Assembly: GCF_000333895.2 (NCBI RefSeq)
Contig: NZ_ANFM02000021.1
Location: 1-64,000, forward strand
Source of the DNA: Grimontia indica
GTDB taxonomy: Bacteria > Pseudomonadota > Gammaproteobacteria > Enterobacterales > Vibrionaceae
Direction: 5' to 3'
Length of the DNA: 64,000 nucleotides
Part shown: in pieces, positions 9,767-19,707 of the stretch
Numbering within the stretch: the stretch's first letter is position 1
How the letters are laid out: each line of letters begins with the position of its first letter
The notes under the pieces: generated by a model
The model's database searches: none
Told to the model about the DNA's origin: nothing
The model's input: the letters and a program-made list of their open reading frames with translations, nothing else
Translations under genes and position numbers: made by a program

Positions 9767-10429
9767 ATGAAAAGAAAATTCGCCTTTGCGTCAGTGTTGA
9801 CCGCATTGCTTTCATTTGGCGCGCACGCTGATGTGACGCTTCACCTTAACGACAATATCGAGTTGCTTGCCTACAACGGCCAAGCTCACCAATCTTCGAT
9901 GTTCAGCAAAGAAGAACCTGTTGTTTTGGCTGATGGTACCCAGCAATTAGCTTTTCGCTATGTTGAAAGCTTCGAAGAAGGAAAAGACGTCACTTTTGTT
10001 CGCTCTGACGTGTTGGTTGTTAAATTTGAAGCACAAGACACCGAGATTTTCTTCGATTTCCCAGAGCACAAAAACAAACGTCAGGTGCGTCAATTCAATG
10101 ATAGCCCTGAATTTAAGATTCTGGATGGAAGCCAGAACACCATTCTATTTGAACAGAACAAACTGTTGAAATCAGGCTTCCAGTTGAGCCGTGATTATCT
10201 TTCTGAAATGCAGCGCTTCAACCAAACAGACGCCCCTGCATCATTACAGTTAGGCGCATCAGAAGTTGTCGCTCAGCCTGTCGCGCAACCAACTACTACA
10301 CCACGTGCAAGAGTGGTTGTGGGTGGGAAAGATGCTTTGAATGAAGTGGAGTACCAGCTTCACTACTGGTTTGATAAAGCGGACGCAGAAACACAAGCAC
10401 GCTTCAAAACCTTCGTGAATGCTCGCTAA
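9767..10429 (+). CDS. yccT: YccT-family periplasmic protein (DUF2057, CsgI-like)
   Basis: Exported protein of 220 aa. The ATG at 9767 (after TTGGGG) gives a clean signal peptide MKRKFAFASVLTALLSFGAHA; cleavage after AHA is likely. The mature part matches the DUF2057/YccT family, whose E. coli member was described as a curli-secretion inhibitor (CsgI). No curli genes are visible here, so the role in this organism is open. It follows rlmI by 63 bp and may be co-transcribed with it. Confidence 0.82.
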   Translation: MKRKFAFASVLTALLSFGAHADVTLHLNDNIELLAYNGQAHQSSMFSKEEPVVLADGTQQLAFRYVESFEEGKDVTFVRSDVLVVKFEAQDTEIFFDFPEHKNKRQVRQFNDSPEFKILDGSQNTILFEQNKLLKSGFQLSRDYLSEMQRFNQTDAPASLQLGASEVVAQPVAQPTTTPRARVVVGGKDALNEVEYQLHYWFDKADAETQARFKTFVNAR

Positions 10430-10446
10430 ACACTCAACCATTTAAA

Positions 10447-10478
10447 GAGGCCGTGGATTAAGCGGCCTTCTTTTTTTC
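10447..10478 (+). terminator. Terminator of yccT
   Basis: AGGCCG / CGGCCT stem (10448-10453 / 10463-10468) with a 9-nt loop, followed by TCTTTTTTT. Confidence 0.85.
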
Positions 10479-10940
10479 CACTTATTACTAAGCCTGTATA
10501 TCCCTCAGCCACTCTTCAAACTGAGTCGCATCTTTCCCTGTTCAATCCCAAAGCTATCAACATTCCTTCCGCGTCACATATCTCAGAAAAATAAATATTG
10601 TTGACAATATTTACAGCGGCAATATTTAAGACACATTCAGCAACTAAATATAAACATTTATTGTCGACATTTACCATCTGACATTGGCTATTCAACCCTT
10701 GCTATTGAGCACATATTCACCGCACAAATTTCATGCAGCCTGTGAAAATTTACCCATTGAAACTGTGAGTCGTTACCAAGAGCGCAAAGCTTTTCAATTC
10801 AGGAACTGACTAGAGATCTAAATCTGACGAAATCTGGGGTGTCTCACTCTTGCAACTCCTCTACTTTATTTATTGCGCGATTTAAGTGCGCTAACAACAT
10901 ACAAATCAATAGATAACATTTTATTTTCGAGGGATATCCA
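10479..10940. promoter_or_regulatory. Upstream region of the chitinase with a dyad on a predicted promoter
   Basis: AT-rich, no gene seen. A good -35 TTGACA (10601-10606) and -10 TATTTA (10623-10628) with a 16-bp spacer lie ~310 bp before the chitinase ATG. An exact inverted repeat AATATTG-ttga-CAATATT (10594-10611) overlaps the -35 box, and a further half-site CAATATT occurs at 10620-10626 over the -10 box. This geometry suggests a repressor operator. The long leader (over 270 nt) holds nothing I recognise. Confidence 0.45.
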
Positions 10941-13900
10941 ATGGATGTGACAGGTAAGAGCAAAGGATTCGCGCTCTCGGCAATCGCCGTAGCGTGTATG
11001 TTTTCTTTCAATGCTCAAGCTGCTGTTGACTGTACCAACATTGAAAAATGGTCAGCAGACAAAGCATATGGCGGCGGTTCAACTGTTCAGCACGAAAGCA
11101 AGGTTTACACCGCTAACTGGTGGACGAAAGGCAACAACCCTTCTACCTCATCAGGCGATTACAAAGAGTGGAAATTTGTAGACCAATGTGACACTGGTGT
11201 TGTTGATCCTGTAAACGAAGCGCCAACCGTTTCTCTGGATTCTCCACTTGCGACTGACACCATTAAAGATGGTGACGTTGTCACGCTAAGTGCAACAGCG
11301 GCGGACTCAGATGGCACTGTCAGCAAAGTAGAGTTCTTCATTGATGGCGCTTCAGTCGGTTCAGATACGACTTCTCCTTATTCTCTGAACTGGACTGCTG
11401 CTGAAGGCCCTCACACGATCACAGTGAAAGCAACTGACGACAAGGGCGCTGTAACTGAAACAGCCGCTCTTAGCATCACTGTTCAGCCAGGCGTTATTGA
11501 CCCGGTTAATGAGCCACCAACCGTCGCTGTAGCGGCATCTGCAACTGCAGTTGATCAAGGCGCGGTAGTGACACTGACCGCTGATGCAGCTGACTCAGAT
11601 GGCACAGTTACAAAGGTAGATTTCTATGCAGCGGGTCAGCTGATTGGTTCGAAAACAGCAGCGCCATTCGCACTGGACTGGACTGCAAGCAAAGCTGGCA
11701 ACGTTTCTATCTACGCAAAAGCGACTGATGACAAAGGCGCATCAACCGATTCTGCACAGGTCACTGTTACCGTAGCGGGCACGCCAACAGTATCTAACTG
11801 TCGTCCAGAAGGTCTGTTCCAAACCCCGGGTGTTAACGTTCCATACTGTACGATCTACGATGCAGAAGGTCGTGAAGACATGGGTGCCGACCACCCACGT
11901 CGTATCATCGGTTACTTCACCAGCTGGCGCGCAGGCGATGACCCGCAAGCCGCTTACCTTGTTAAAGATATCCCTTGGGAAGAACTTACCCACATCAACT
12001 ATGCGTTCGTCAGCATCGGTGCTGACGGCAAAGTCAACATCGGTGATGTGAACGATCCAAACAACGCCGCGGTAGGTAAAGAATGGCCAGGCGTAGAAGT
12101 TGATCCTGCACTGGGCTTTAAAGGCCACTTCGGTGCACTGGCAACTTACAAAGCGAAGCACGACGTTAAGACACTGATCTCTATCGGTGGTTGGGCGGAA
12201 ACCGGCGGTCACTTTGGCCTTGACGGAAACCGCGTAGCAGACGGCGGCTTCTACACCATGACCACCAACGCTGACGGTTCAATCAACCATGCTGGTATCC
12301 AGAAGTTTGCGGATTCTGCAGTTGAAATGATGCGTAAGTACAAGTTCGATGGTCTGGATATCGACTACGAATACCCAACCTCAATGGCAGGTGCAGGTAA
12401 CCCGTACGATAAAGACTTCATGGAACCACGTCGTGCATACCTGTGGGCTTCTTACCAAGAGCTGATGCGCGTCCTTCGTGAGAAAGTCGATATCGCTTCT
12501 GAGCAAGACGGTCACCACTACATGCTGACCATCGCAGCACCATCTTCTGGTTACCTGCTACGTGGTATGGAAACGTTTGATGTCACTAAGTACCTCGACT
12601 ACGTGAACATCATGACTTACGACCTGCACGGTGCTTGGAATGACCACGTTGGTCATAATGCGGCACTGTTCGACACAGGTAAAGACTCTGAGCTGGCAGC
12701 TTGGAACGTATACGGCACCAGCCAGTACGGCGGTATCGGTTACCTGAACACTGACTGGGCATACCACTACTTCCGTGGCTCAATGCCAGCGGGCCGTATC
12801 AACATTGGTGTTCCTTACTACACCCGTGGTTGGCAAGGCGTAACAGGCGGTGAAAACGGTCTGTGGGGTAAAGCTGCACTTCCTAACCAAGCTGAATGTC
12901 AACCAGGCACTGGTGAAGGTGAGAAGAACAACTGTGGTAACGGCGCGATTGGTATCGACAACATGTGGCACGATACGGATCCGAAAGGTAACGAAATGGG
13001 TGCAGGTTCTAACCCAATGTGGCATGCGAAGAACCTTGAGCATGGTATCTTCGGTACCTACGCATCTGCGTACAAACTGGACCCAGTAAATGATCCACAA
13101 GACGTGTTGAAAGGTACTTACCAGCGCAACTACGACTCAGTCGCTGTTGCACCATGGCTGTGGAATGCTGAGAAGCAAGTGTTCCTGTCTACTGAAGACG
13201 AAGCGTCAATCAAAGTGAAATCTGATTACGTTATCGACAAAGGTATCGGCGGCATCATGTTCTGGGAACTGGCGGGTGACTACGCTTGTTACCAACTGGA
13301 TGCAAACGGCAACCGTACTGACGTTGTAGACCCAACTGAAAATGCTTGTGCAACGGGTAACGGTGAGTTCCACATGGGTAACACCATGACGAAAGCAATC
13401 TACGACAAGTTTGCAGCAGCGACACCTTACGGTGCGAAACTGTCTGAAACTGCAATGCCAACCGAAGCGGTTGATATTACGGTTAGCGTAGGTGGCTTCA
13501 AAGTGGGTGACCAAAACTACCCAATCAACCCGAAAATCACTTTCACTAACAACACTAGCGTAGAACTGCCTGGCGGTACTGAGTTCCAGTTTGACATTCC
13601 GACTTCAGCACCAGACAACGCGAAGAGTCAGAATGGCGGTAAAGTGAATGTTATTTCTTCTGGCCACACCAAAGCGAACAACATTGGTGGACTGGAAGGT
13701 ACTATGCACCGTCTGGCGTTCTCACTACCAACGTGGGATTCTCTGGCACCAGGTGCAACGTACGAACTTGACTTCGTGTACTACCTGCCAATCTCTGGTC
13801 CTGCGAACTACACAGTAAACATCAACGGTGTTGATTACGCATTCGCATCTGAGTACAGCGACCTGCCGTTGGCAGACCTGTCTGCAGGCGGTGGTAACGG

Positions 13901-14108
13901 CGGCGGTGACAATGGTGGTGGCACGGGTACTTGTGACACGACTGGCATCGTGGTTTACCCAGATATGCCTCAGACTGACTGGGCAGGTAACCCAAGCCAC
14001 GCTGCAGCCGGTGACAAAATCGTGAAAGACGGCGTTGTTTACCAAGCAAACTGGTGGACTGCCTCTGTTCCAGGTAGCGATGGTAGCTGGACCAAAGTGT
14101 GTGGTTAA
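10941..14108 (+). CDS. Secreted multidomain chitinase (GH18)
   Basis: Endo-acting chitinase of family GH18 (1055 aa), secreted by a signal peptide ending around ...FSFNAQA (residue 27). Order of modules: CBM5/12-type chitin-binding domain (about 30-79, with aromatic YTANWW), two Ig-like domains of ~90 aa each (about 88-182 and 187-280, both with [16 protein letters not shown] and KATDDKG), the TIM-barrel catalytic domain (about 310-800) with DGLDIDYE at 470-477 where E477 is the acid/base, a C-terminal beta domain (about 840-975), a Gly-rich linker, and a second CBM5/12 with YQANWW (about 1000-1055). Such architecture suits degradation of crystalline chitin. GAGGGA precedes the ATG. It is monocistronic. 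Confidence 0.95.
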   Translation: MDVTGKSKGFALSAIAVACMFSFNAQAAVDCTNIEKWSADKAYGGGSTVQHESKVYTANWWTKGNNPSTSSGDYKEWKFVDQCDTGVVDPVNEAPTVSLDSPLATDTIKDGDVVTLSATAADSDGTVSKVEFFIDGASVGSDTTSPYSLNWTAAEGPHTITVKATDDKGAVTETAALSITVQPGVIDPVNEPPTVAVAASATAVDQGAVVTLTADAADSDGTVTKVDFYAAGQLIGSKTAAPFALDWTASKAGNVSIYAKATDDKGASTDSAQVTVTVAGTPTVSNCRPEGLFQTPGVNVPYCTIYDAEGREDMGADHPRRIIGYFTSWRAGDDPQAAYLVKDIPWEELTHINYAFVSIGADGKVNIGDVNDPNNAAVGKEWPGVEVDPALGFKGHFGALATYKAKHDVKTLISIGGWAETGGHFGLDGNRVADGGFYTMTTNADGSINHAGIQKFADSAVEMMRKYKFDGLDIDYEYPTSMAGAGNPYDKDFMEPRRAYLWASYQELMRVLREKVDIASEQDGHHYMLTIAAPSSGYLLRGMETFDVTKYLDYVNIMTYDLHGAWNDHVGHNAALFDTGKDSELAAWNVYGTSQYGGIGYLNTDWAYHYFRGSMPAGRINIGVPYYTRGWQGVTGGENGLWGKAALPNQAECQPGTGEGEKNNCGNGAIGIDNMWHDTDPKGNEMGAGSNPMWHAKNLEHGIFGTYASAYKLDPVNDPQDVLKGTYQRNYDSVAVAPWLWNAEKQVFLSTEDEASIKVKSDYVIDKGIGGIMFWELAGDYACYQLDANGNRTDVVDPTENACATGNGEFHMGNTMTKAIYDKFAAATPYGAKLSETAMPTEAVDITVSVGGFKVGDQNYPINPKITFTNNTSVELPGGTEFQFDIPTSAPDNAKSQNGGKVNVISSGHTKANNIGGLEGTMHRLAFSLPTWDSLAPGATYELDFVYYLPISGPANYTVNINGVDYAFASEYSDLPLADLSAGGGNGGGDNGGGTGTCDTTGIVVYPDMPQTDWAGNPSHAAAGDKIVKDGVVYQANWWTASVPGSDGSWTKVCG

Positions 14109-14136
14109 TCCACTAACTTAACGAGCTAAACTAGAC

Positions 14137-14166
14137 AAAGCCGACTCAATTGAGTCGGCTTTTTGT
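14137..14166 (+). terminator. Terminator of the chitinase gene
   Basis: Near-perfect palindrome AAAGCCGACTCA/TGAGTCGGCTTT followed by TTG; strong stem. Confidence 0.92.
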
Positions 14167-14383
14167 TGGCCATCACACTCGAAAGGACCCTACGCCTGTC
14201 TGTTCAGAATAATTGAACAGTTCCGTAGAAAACATTGGCATTATTCAATGCGATAAACCTGATAGAATCTCACCGTCTTTCATTTGGGTTCGCGTTAACC
14301 AGCTCCGGAAAGTATTTAATTATCAGTTTTTTCCATACTGCATTTCTGTTTTTGAACGCGACCGTCCTACTCCGGAAGGATTC

Positions 14384-16213
14384 ATGATTTATAAATTGTT
14401 CGAACGCATGACAATGGCTTTTCCACCTAAACAGCCGGAACAGCCACCAAATGGCCTGCTCGCCTTTTGTCGCCACTACACCAAAGGCTTTGAACGCCCG
14501 CTGATCACCATGGCGGTGCTGACTGCGATGATTGCTATCGCGGAAGTGTCTCTGTTTGGCTTTATGGGACAACTGGTTGACTGGCTGACCAATCAAGACA
14601 AGGCCAGTTTTCTCGCCGACGAAGGTAATACCCTGATTGCCATCGGGGTGCTGATACTGATCGGTATGCCAGTGCTCGTTGCCGTGCACTCACTTGTTTT
14701 GCACCAGTCGCTACTCGGCAACTACCCGATGTCCATTCGCTGGATGGCGCACCGTTACCTGCTGAAACAAAGCATCGGCTTCTACCAAAACGATTTTGCA
14801 GGTCGCATTGCCACGAAGGTGATGCAGACTGCCCTATCGATTCGCGAAACCGTGATGAAGCTGCTGGATGTCGCGGTATACATCGCTGTCTACTTCATCT
14901 CCATGCTATTTATCGTCGGACAAGCAGACATTCGGCTCATGCTGCCGATGCTGGTTTGGCTGATGGCATATATCGGCATACAGATTTACTTTGTACCTAA
15001 GCTGAAAGCGGTTTCTACCGAACAGGCAGATGCCCGCTCTTTGATGACAGGCCGCATCGTCGACAGCTACACCAACATCGCCACGGTCAAACTGTTCTCA
15101 CACACAGATCGTGAAACCCAATACGCCGAAGAAGGCATGGGCGTGTTTATGGATACGGTTTACCGTCAAATGCGTCTGGCTACTGGCTTTAACATCTCGG
15201 TAGAAATCGCCAACTACGCCCTGTTGTTCTCTATCAGTGCCATGTCAATCTGGCTATGGCTGGACTCGGCAATCACTGTGGGTGCGATTGCTATTGCGGT
15301 CAGCCTAGCTTTGCGTATCAACAGCATGTCGAAATGGATCATGTGGGAAATCGGCTCGCTGTTCGAAAACATTGGTACCGTGGTCGACGGCATGGCAACG
15401 CTTTCTAAACCTGTCGAAGTGTTGGACAAGCCAAACGCACCTGCACTGGAAGTGCCTCAAGGTGCCATTAACTTCACCGATGTGCGCTTCCACTATGGCG
15501 AAGGCAAAGGTGTGATTGAAAAGCTAAACCTCAATATCAAACCGGGTGAGAAAGTCGGCCTGGTTGGTCGTTCGGGCGCAGGTAAATCAACCTTAGTGAA
15601 CCTGCTGATGCGTTTTCACGATGTCGAGGGCGGTGAAATTCGCATCGATGGACAGAATATTTCTGCCGTCACACAGGATTCATTACGCGCCAACATCGGC
15701 ATGGTGACGCAAGACACTTCCCTGCTGCACCGTTCTATCCGTGAGAACATTCTTTACGGTGACCCAAATGCCAGCGAAGACGCGATGCTCGCCGCTGCGA
15801 AGAAAGCACAAGCTCACGACTTCATCGAAACCCTGAGCGACCCACATGGCAATCGTGGTTACGATTCGCAGGTAGGTGAACGCGGTGTGAAGCTCTCAGG
15901 CGGCCAACGACAGCGTGTGGCAATCTCCCGTGTTCTGTTAAAAGACGCGCCAATTCTGATTCTTGATGAAGCGACTTCAGCGCTGGATTCGGAGGTGGAA
16001 GCAGCAATTCAGGAAAGTCTTTATCAATTAATGGAAGGTAAAACTGTTATCGCCATTGCTCACCGACTTTCCACCATCGCTGCGATGGACAGACTGATTG
16101 TACTTGATCAGGGCGAAATCGTGGAGCAAGGCACCCACCAAGAGCTGATTTCCAGCGGTGGCATCTACGCACAACTCTGGCAGCATCAAACCGGTGGCTT
16201 TATTGGGGACTGA
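14384..16213 (+). CDS. ABC exporter, fused permease and ATPase
   Basis: Type IV exporter half-transporter (609 aa) with an N-terminal six-helix membrane domain (about residues 40-330) and C-terminal ATPase. Walker A GRSGAGKST, signature LSGGQRQRVA, Walker B ILILDEATSALD and H-loop AIAHRLSTI are all intact. The ATG at 14384 follows GGAAGGA closely; an ATG 24 bases downstream is an alternative, and the longer upstream frame is unlikely. Homodimeric MsbA/MdlB-like multidrug or lipid exporters are the nearest relatives I recognise, but the substrate cannot be told. It stands alone between two terminators. Confidence 0.88.
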   Translation: MIYKLFERMTMAFPPKQPEQPPNGLLAFCRHYTKGFERPLITMAVLTAMIAIAEVSLFGFMGQLVDWLTNQDKASFLADEGNTLIAIGVLILIGMPVLVAVHSLVLHQSLLGNYPMSIRWMAHRYLLKQSIGFYQNDFAGRIATKVMQTALSIRETVMKLLDVAVYIAVYFISMLFIVGQADIRLMLPMLVWLMAYIGIQIYFVPKLKAVSTEQADARSLMTGRIVDSYTNIATVKLFSHTDRETQYAEEGMGVFMDTVYRQMRLATGFNISVEIANYALLFSISAMSIWLWLDSAITVGAIAIAVSLALRINSMSKWIMWEIGSLFENIGTVVDGMATLSKPVEVLDKPNAPALEVPQGAINFTDVRFHYGEGKGVIEKLNLNIKPGEKVGLVGRSGAGKSTLVNLLMRFHDVEGGEIRIDGQNISAVTQDSLRANIGMVTQDTSLLHRSIRENILYGDPNASEDAMLAAAKKAQAHDFIETLSDPHGNRGYDSQVGERGVKLSGGQRQRVAISRVLLKDAPILILDEATSALDSEVEAAIQESLYQLMEGKTVIAIAHRLSTIAAMDRLIVLDQGEIVEQGTHQELISSGGIYAQLWQHQTGGFIGD

Positions 16214-16239
16214 ACCCGATACAGGTAACTAACAAAAGT

Positions 16240-16266
16240 AAAAGGGCGCGTTGGCGTCCTTTTTTG
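16240..16266 (+). terminator. Terminator of the ABC exporter gene
   Basis: AAGGGCGC-GTTG-GCGTCCTTTTTT, one mismatch in the stem, good T-run. Confidence 0.8.
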
Positions 16267-16345
16267 TCTCAGTTACCTTTCAATATCGCAAAGTTAGGAA
16301 AGCTCTCCTACCCTTTTAGTTGTCAGCAAAAAGGGGATGCGATTT

Positions 16346-16597
16346 ATGTTCAGCGTAAAAAACACCATAAAAACCACACTTCTAGCCACCGCAGTTTTCG
16401 GCCTTGCCGCCTGTTCCGATTACGATCCTGTCGCAGAAAGTGACTGCAACAAAGTGGTCAGCCACGCTCAGAAAATTCTTGGTGCCTTAGCACCCTCTGC
16501 AGGCGAATTGATGAGCCAGTGTAAAGCTGCTTCGGACAGCGAACGCGGCTGCGTGATGGCCTCCACCAAAAAAGGCCAGCTTGCGCAGTGCCTATAA
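16346..16597 (+). CDS. Small predicted lipoprotein
   Basis: An 83-aa protein with a signal peptide ending in a lipobox (FGLAAC, Cys at about residue 23). The mature part is short and contains three further cysteines (in SDCNK, SQCKA and RGCVM) plus one at the penultimate position, so disulfides are likely. The ATG at 16346 is preferred because AAGGGG lies nine bases before it; an ATG at 16337 abuts that site. Not assigned to a family with certainty. Confidence 0.7.
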   Translation: MFSVKNTIKTTLLATAVFGLAACSDYDPVAESDCNKVVSHAQKILGALAPSAGELMSQCKAASDSERGCVMASTKKGQLAQCL

Positions 16598-16646
16598 CCG
16601 AATAAATTGTCGTATACTGGCGCCCGTTTTTTAACGGGAGCCATGT

Positions 16647-16904
16647 ATGCAACGTTCCACCCTTATCGGCCTGAAAGTCGGCCTACTCGCCCTTCTTCTT
16701 TTTATCGGTATGCTCGGCATGAGCACCAACTCACCCCCTACAGAATGGCTAAAAGGAGCATTTCTAGGAATCAGTTTTGCTTTCGCCTTCGGTTTAGGTG
16801 CTCCGGAAGCACTGGCTTACATACTAGCGACAATCGTTTTTATTGCGGTTTTCTGCGTAGGGTATTTTGTTGGCAAGAAAGCTTCTGGCAAATTGGAGAG
16901 CTAA
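16647..16904 (+). CDS. Small inner-membrane protein
   Basis: An 85-aa protein with about three hydrophobic segments (residues ~8-24, ~38-52, ~56-77) and a Lys-rich C-terminus that should be cytoplasmic. ACGGGAG precedes two closely spaced ATGs (16643 in another frame, 16647 in this one). I do not recognise the family. It follows the lipoprotein gene by 49 bp and may share its transcript. Confidence 0.65.
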   Translation: MQRSTLIGLKVGLLALLLFIGMLGMSTNSPPTEWLKGAFLGISFAFAFGLGAPEALAYILATIVFIAVFCVGYFVGKKASGKLES

Positions 16905-17211
16905 AGCCGATAACGCAACCCGACTCACCAAAGATTTTTAAAACAGCCCGCAAGCCCCAAAGTGGCCAAACTCGCCGTTTTTAATCGTGATTTTCGGCCA
17001 TTGCAGCTTATTTGCAGATAACATGGAAATCCCGCAGGCCGAGTGTCTCAGTAAGTTTGCAGGGGATAATCAAACTATTCACTAGACTATTTCCACATCG
17101 CGGAAATATACTGCGCTTCCTGTTATTACTGTAGGAATACTTTGTGGACCCCAACTCTAGTCGATTGTGTCAAACCTTACTGGCTTCTTGTCATCAAGGG
17201 AGGACACAGCA
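16905..17211. other. Intergenic region before the CorC-like pair
   Basis: About 300 bp with no gene. Apart from the AGGGAGG ribosome-binding site at 17197-17203 I see no clear promoter, terminator or metal-sensing leader such as the Mn-type yybP-ykoY motif, which might have been expected in front of CNNM-family genes. Confidence 0.5.
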
Positions 17212-18588
17212 ATGATTGAGACCCTCCTTACCCTTCTGTTCGGTATTCTATTTATCTTGGCTATTATCGCAGCAAACGGCTACTTCGTTGCCCAAGAGTT
17301 CGCGTACATGGCTGTGGACAGAGCAAAACTCGCAACCCTTGCTGCGACTGGTGATGCCGCCGCGAAACGCGCGCTCAAAGTGACCAAACGTACCAGCTTT
17401 ATGCTGTCCGGTGCCCAACTTGGTATTACGGTAACCGGTCTGGTTCTAGGCTTTGTCGCGGAACCTCTGGTCGGCCAGTCTCTGGGTGTATTACTACAAG
17501 GCTTTGGGTTATCGCTAGAAGCGGGTATCGCACTCGGTACCGTCATCACCCTTGGTGTCGCTATGGTCGTTCAAATGATCATGGGCGAGCTATACCCGAA
17601 AAACCTCGCGATTGCGAACGCAGAACCAATGGCTCGTATGATGTCCCGCTCAACACTGATTTATATGTCTGTGTTTGGCTTTTTCATCAGCTTCTTCGAC
17701 AAGTCAGCCAACCTGCTACTTCGCGCGGTTCGCATTGAACCTGTGCACGATCTTGATGTAAGTGCGTCAGAAGAAGATTTGCACCACATCATCGCTAACT
17801 CGCGTGAAACGGGCGACATCCCCGTCGAGCTTTCACTGATGATGGACCGCATTCTGGACTTCCCAGAGCGCGACGTTGAGCACGCTATGGTGCCACGTTC
17901 GCAGGTGGATTGGGTTGAGCCAGAAACCACATTGACTGAGCTGGTGTCTCTGATGGCACAAGCACATACCCGTTACCCTGTGGTGAACGATGACGATGCG
18001 CCTGTGGGTGTGGTTCATCTTCCCGATGTATTGGCGCGAATTGATGCTGGCCATGCTGACGACACCGTTGAATCAGTGATGCGTCCTGCTACTGTTCTGC
18101 CAACGCTCATGAGTCTGCCAGACGCACTGGATCAGTTGGAGAAGTCTACCAACCATCTGGCGTGTGTCATTGACGAATACGGCGGCTTTGCTGGCGTGCT
18201 AACGATTGAAGATCTGGCGATGGAAATCGTAGGTGAAATTACCGACGAACACGACGCCGACGCGGCTGATGCCGTTGTTCCGCAGAGCGACAACATATGG
18301 CTGATGGAAGGTGACGTCCACATCGACGAAGTGGAGCGTGCGATTGGCTACGACCTGCCGAAAGACGATGTAGAAACCATCGCCGGAATGTTGATTGCTG
18401 AACGTGGTGCACTTCCAGCTGAAGGTGAGACCGTGATTATCGAATTGCCTGTCGACCCATCCGAATTTGCTTCCGGCGAGCTGTTCAAGCGCCATCTTGA
18501 AGTTGAAGTGTTGCGTATTGAACGACACGTTCCAACAGAGGTGCGCGTCAAGCTTGTAGAGAATCCTATTGAGGAGGGTGAAGAATGA
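17212..18588 (+). CDS. CNNM/CorC (hemolysin) family membrane protein, full length
   Basis: 458 aa with three parts: an N-terminal CNNM transmembrane domain (DUF21, about residues 5-190, with the ATGDAAAKRALK-type helix and QLGITVTGL), a CBS pair (about 215-335) and a C-terminal CorC_HlyC domain (about 350-440). Family members are linked to Mg/Co efflux or divalent-cation homeostasis; E. coli relatives are YfjD/YtfL types. The ATG at 17212 follows AGGGAGG; the upstream in-frame ATG-like start at 17167 has no such site. Its stop overlaps the start of the next gene (ATGA), so the two are translationally coupled. Confidence 0.9.
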   Translation: MIETLLTLLFGILFILAIIAANGYFVAQEFAYMAVDRAKLATLAATGDAAAKRALKVTKRTSFMLSGAQLGITVTGLVLGFVAEPLVGQSLGVLLQGFGLSLEAGIALGTVITLGVAMVVQMIMGELYPKNLAIANAEPMARMMSRSTLIYMSVFGFFISFFDKSANLLLRAVRIEPVHDLDVSASEEDLHHIIANSRETGDIPVELSLMMDRILDFPERDVEHAMVPRSQVDWVEPETTLTELVSLMAQAHTRYPVVNDDDAPVGVVHLPDVLARIDAGHADDTVESVMRPATVLPTLMSLPDALDQLEKSTNHLACVIDEYGGFAGVLTIEDLAMEIVGEITDEHDADAADAVVPQSDNIWLMEGDVHIDEVERAIGYDLPKDDVETIAGMLIAERGALPAEGETVIIELPVDPSEFASGELFKRHLEVEVLRIERHVPTEVRVKLVENPIEEGEE

Positions 18589-19604
18589 TGACTGATCCGT
18601 TGATTGTCACTCTGGTGACCACTGCCCTCATCGTATTGAGTGGCTTCTTCGTTATCATCGAATTTGCGTTGATGGGTGCACGCCGCCACCGCCTAGAAGA
18701 AATGGCCGTGGAAAGTGCGTCTGCACGCGCTGCACTGCGCGGTATGAATGACCTGACACTGATGCTAGCAGGTGCTCAGTTAGGTATTACCTTCTGTACC
18801 TTTGCGTTGGGTGCAGTCACCAAGCCAGCCGTTGATCATTGGATTGGCCCGGTGTTTGCCTCGATGGGCATGCCGGAATGGGCAGTCGATGGTGCATCAT
18901 TCGGTTTTGCGCTGTTTGTGGTGACTTTCCTTCACTTGGTTGTCGGTGAAATGGCACCGAAATCCTGGTCGATTGCGCACCCTGAAAAATCAGCGCTGGC
19001 AATTGGTTTGGTCGCGCGCGCTTATGTGTGGCCACTGCGTCCGTTGCTGAACTGGATTAACAGCATTGCAAACCGACTGGTAAAAGCGTCAGGTGTAGAG
19101 CCTGTAGAAAGCGCCGCTGTCGGTGGACAAGACATTGATACCATCCGTCAACTCGTCGAACACTCGGGTAAAGTGGGTACACTGCAACCGAGTATTCAGA
19201 AGCAGCTTTCTGGCCTAATTGACCTGAGCTCAATTCCGGTTGAAACACTGGTGACAGAAGGTCAGGTGATGGCCCATGTCGACAAACGCGCAACCGTTGC
19301 AGAAGTGCGCAAGGTGTCGATGGAAACAGGACACATGCGTATTCTGGTGTTCGGAAATCGTGGCCTTAAACCGCTAGTGGTTCATGTGCGCGATACCCTG
19401 CTGGAACCCGCTGACCGACCTGCGCGTGAAGTTGCACGTAAAGCGCATGTGCTTGATGCAAACACACCAGTTTACGAAGCGTTGGCGCGTATGCGTGAAG
19501 CGAGTGTGCAGCTTGCCGTGGTAAGCAAAGGTGACAAGATGATTGGTGTGGTGACACTGGCAGATATCCTGAAACGTGTGCTGCCAACATCAGCACCGAG
19601 CTAA
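18585..19604 (+). CDS. CNNM/CorC family membrane protein, short form without CorC domain
   Basis: 339 aa. Its CNNM transmembrane domain (about residues 4-185) closely parallels the preceding protein (both carry LMLAGAQLGITF/MLSGAQLGITV and a GE(M/L)xPK segment), and a CBS region follows (about 200-335). The C-terminal CorC_HlyC domain present in the neighbour is missing, and the end is not a truncation: a terminator follows directly. Gene pairs of a long and a short CNNM protein may form heterodimers; this is inference. Starts at ATGATGA overlapping the upstream stop by 4 nt. Confidence 0.88.
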   Translation: MMTDPLIVTLVTTALIVLSGFFVIIEFALMGARRHRLEEMAVESASARAALRGMNDLTLMLAGAQLGITFCTFALGAVTKPAVDHWIGPVFASMGMPEWAVDGASFGFALFVVTFLHLVVGEMAPKSWSIAHPEKSALAIGLVARAYVWPLRPLLNWINSIANRLVKASGVEPVESAAVGGQDIDTIRQLVEHSGKVGTLQPSIQKQLSGLIDLSSIPVETLVTEGQVMAHVDKRATVAEVRKVSMETGHMRILVFGNRGLKPLVVHVRDTLLEPADRPAREVARKAHVLDANTPVYEALARMREASVQLAVVSKGDKMIGVVTLADILKRVLPTSAPS

Positions 19605-19623
19605 TCGTCCGCTGTTGTCCCAA

Positions 19624-19658
19624 CAAAAAACGCCACCTTTTCAGGTGGCGTTTTCGTT
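19624..19658. terminator. Bidirectional terminator
   Basis: AAAACGCCACCT-TTTC-AGGTGGCGTTTTCGTTTTT between the convergent CorC-like pair and ybiT. Confidence 0.9.
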
Positions 19659-19707
19659 TTTATCAAACCTTGAATCACAAGCGTTTGAATGAAATCTGAT
19701 AGGCAGC

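Noticed and set aside
16905-17211. Metal-sensing riboswitch before the CorC-like pair
   Set aside because: No recognisable Mn- or Mg-type aptamer pattern in the ~300-bp leader.
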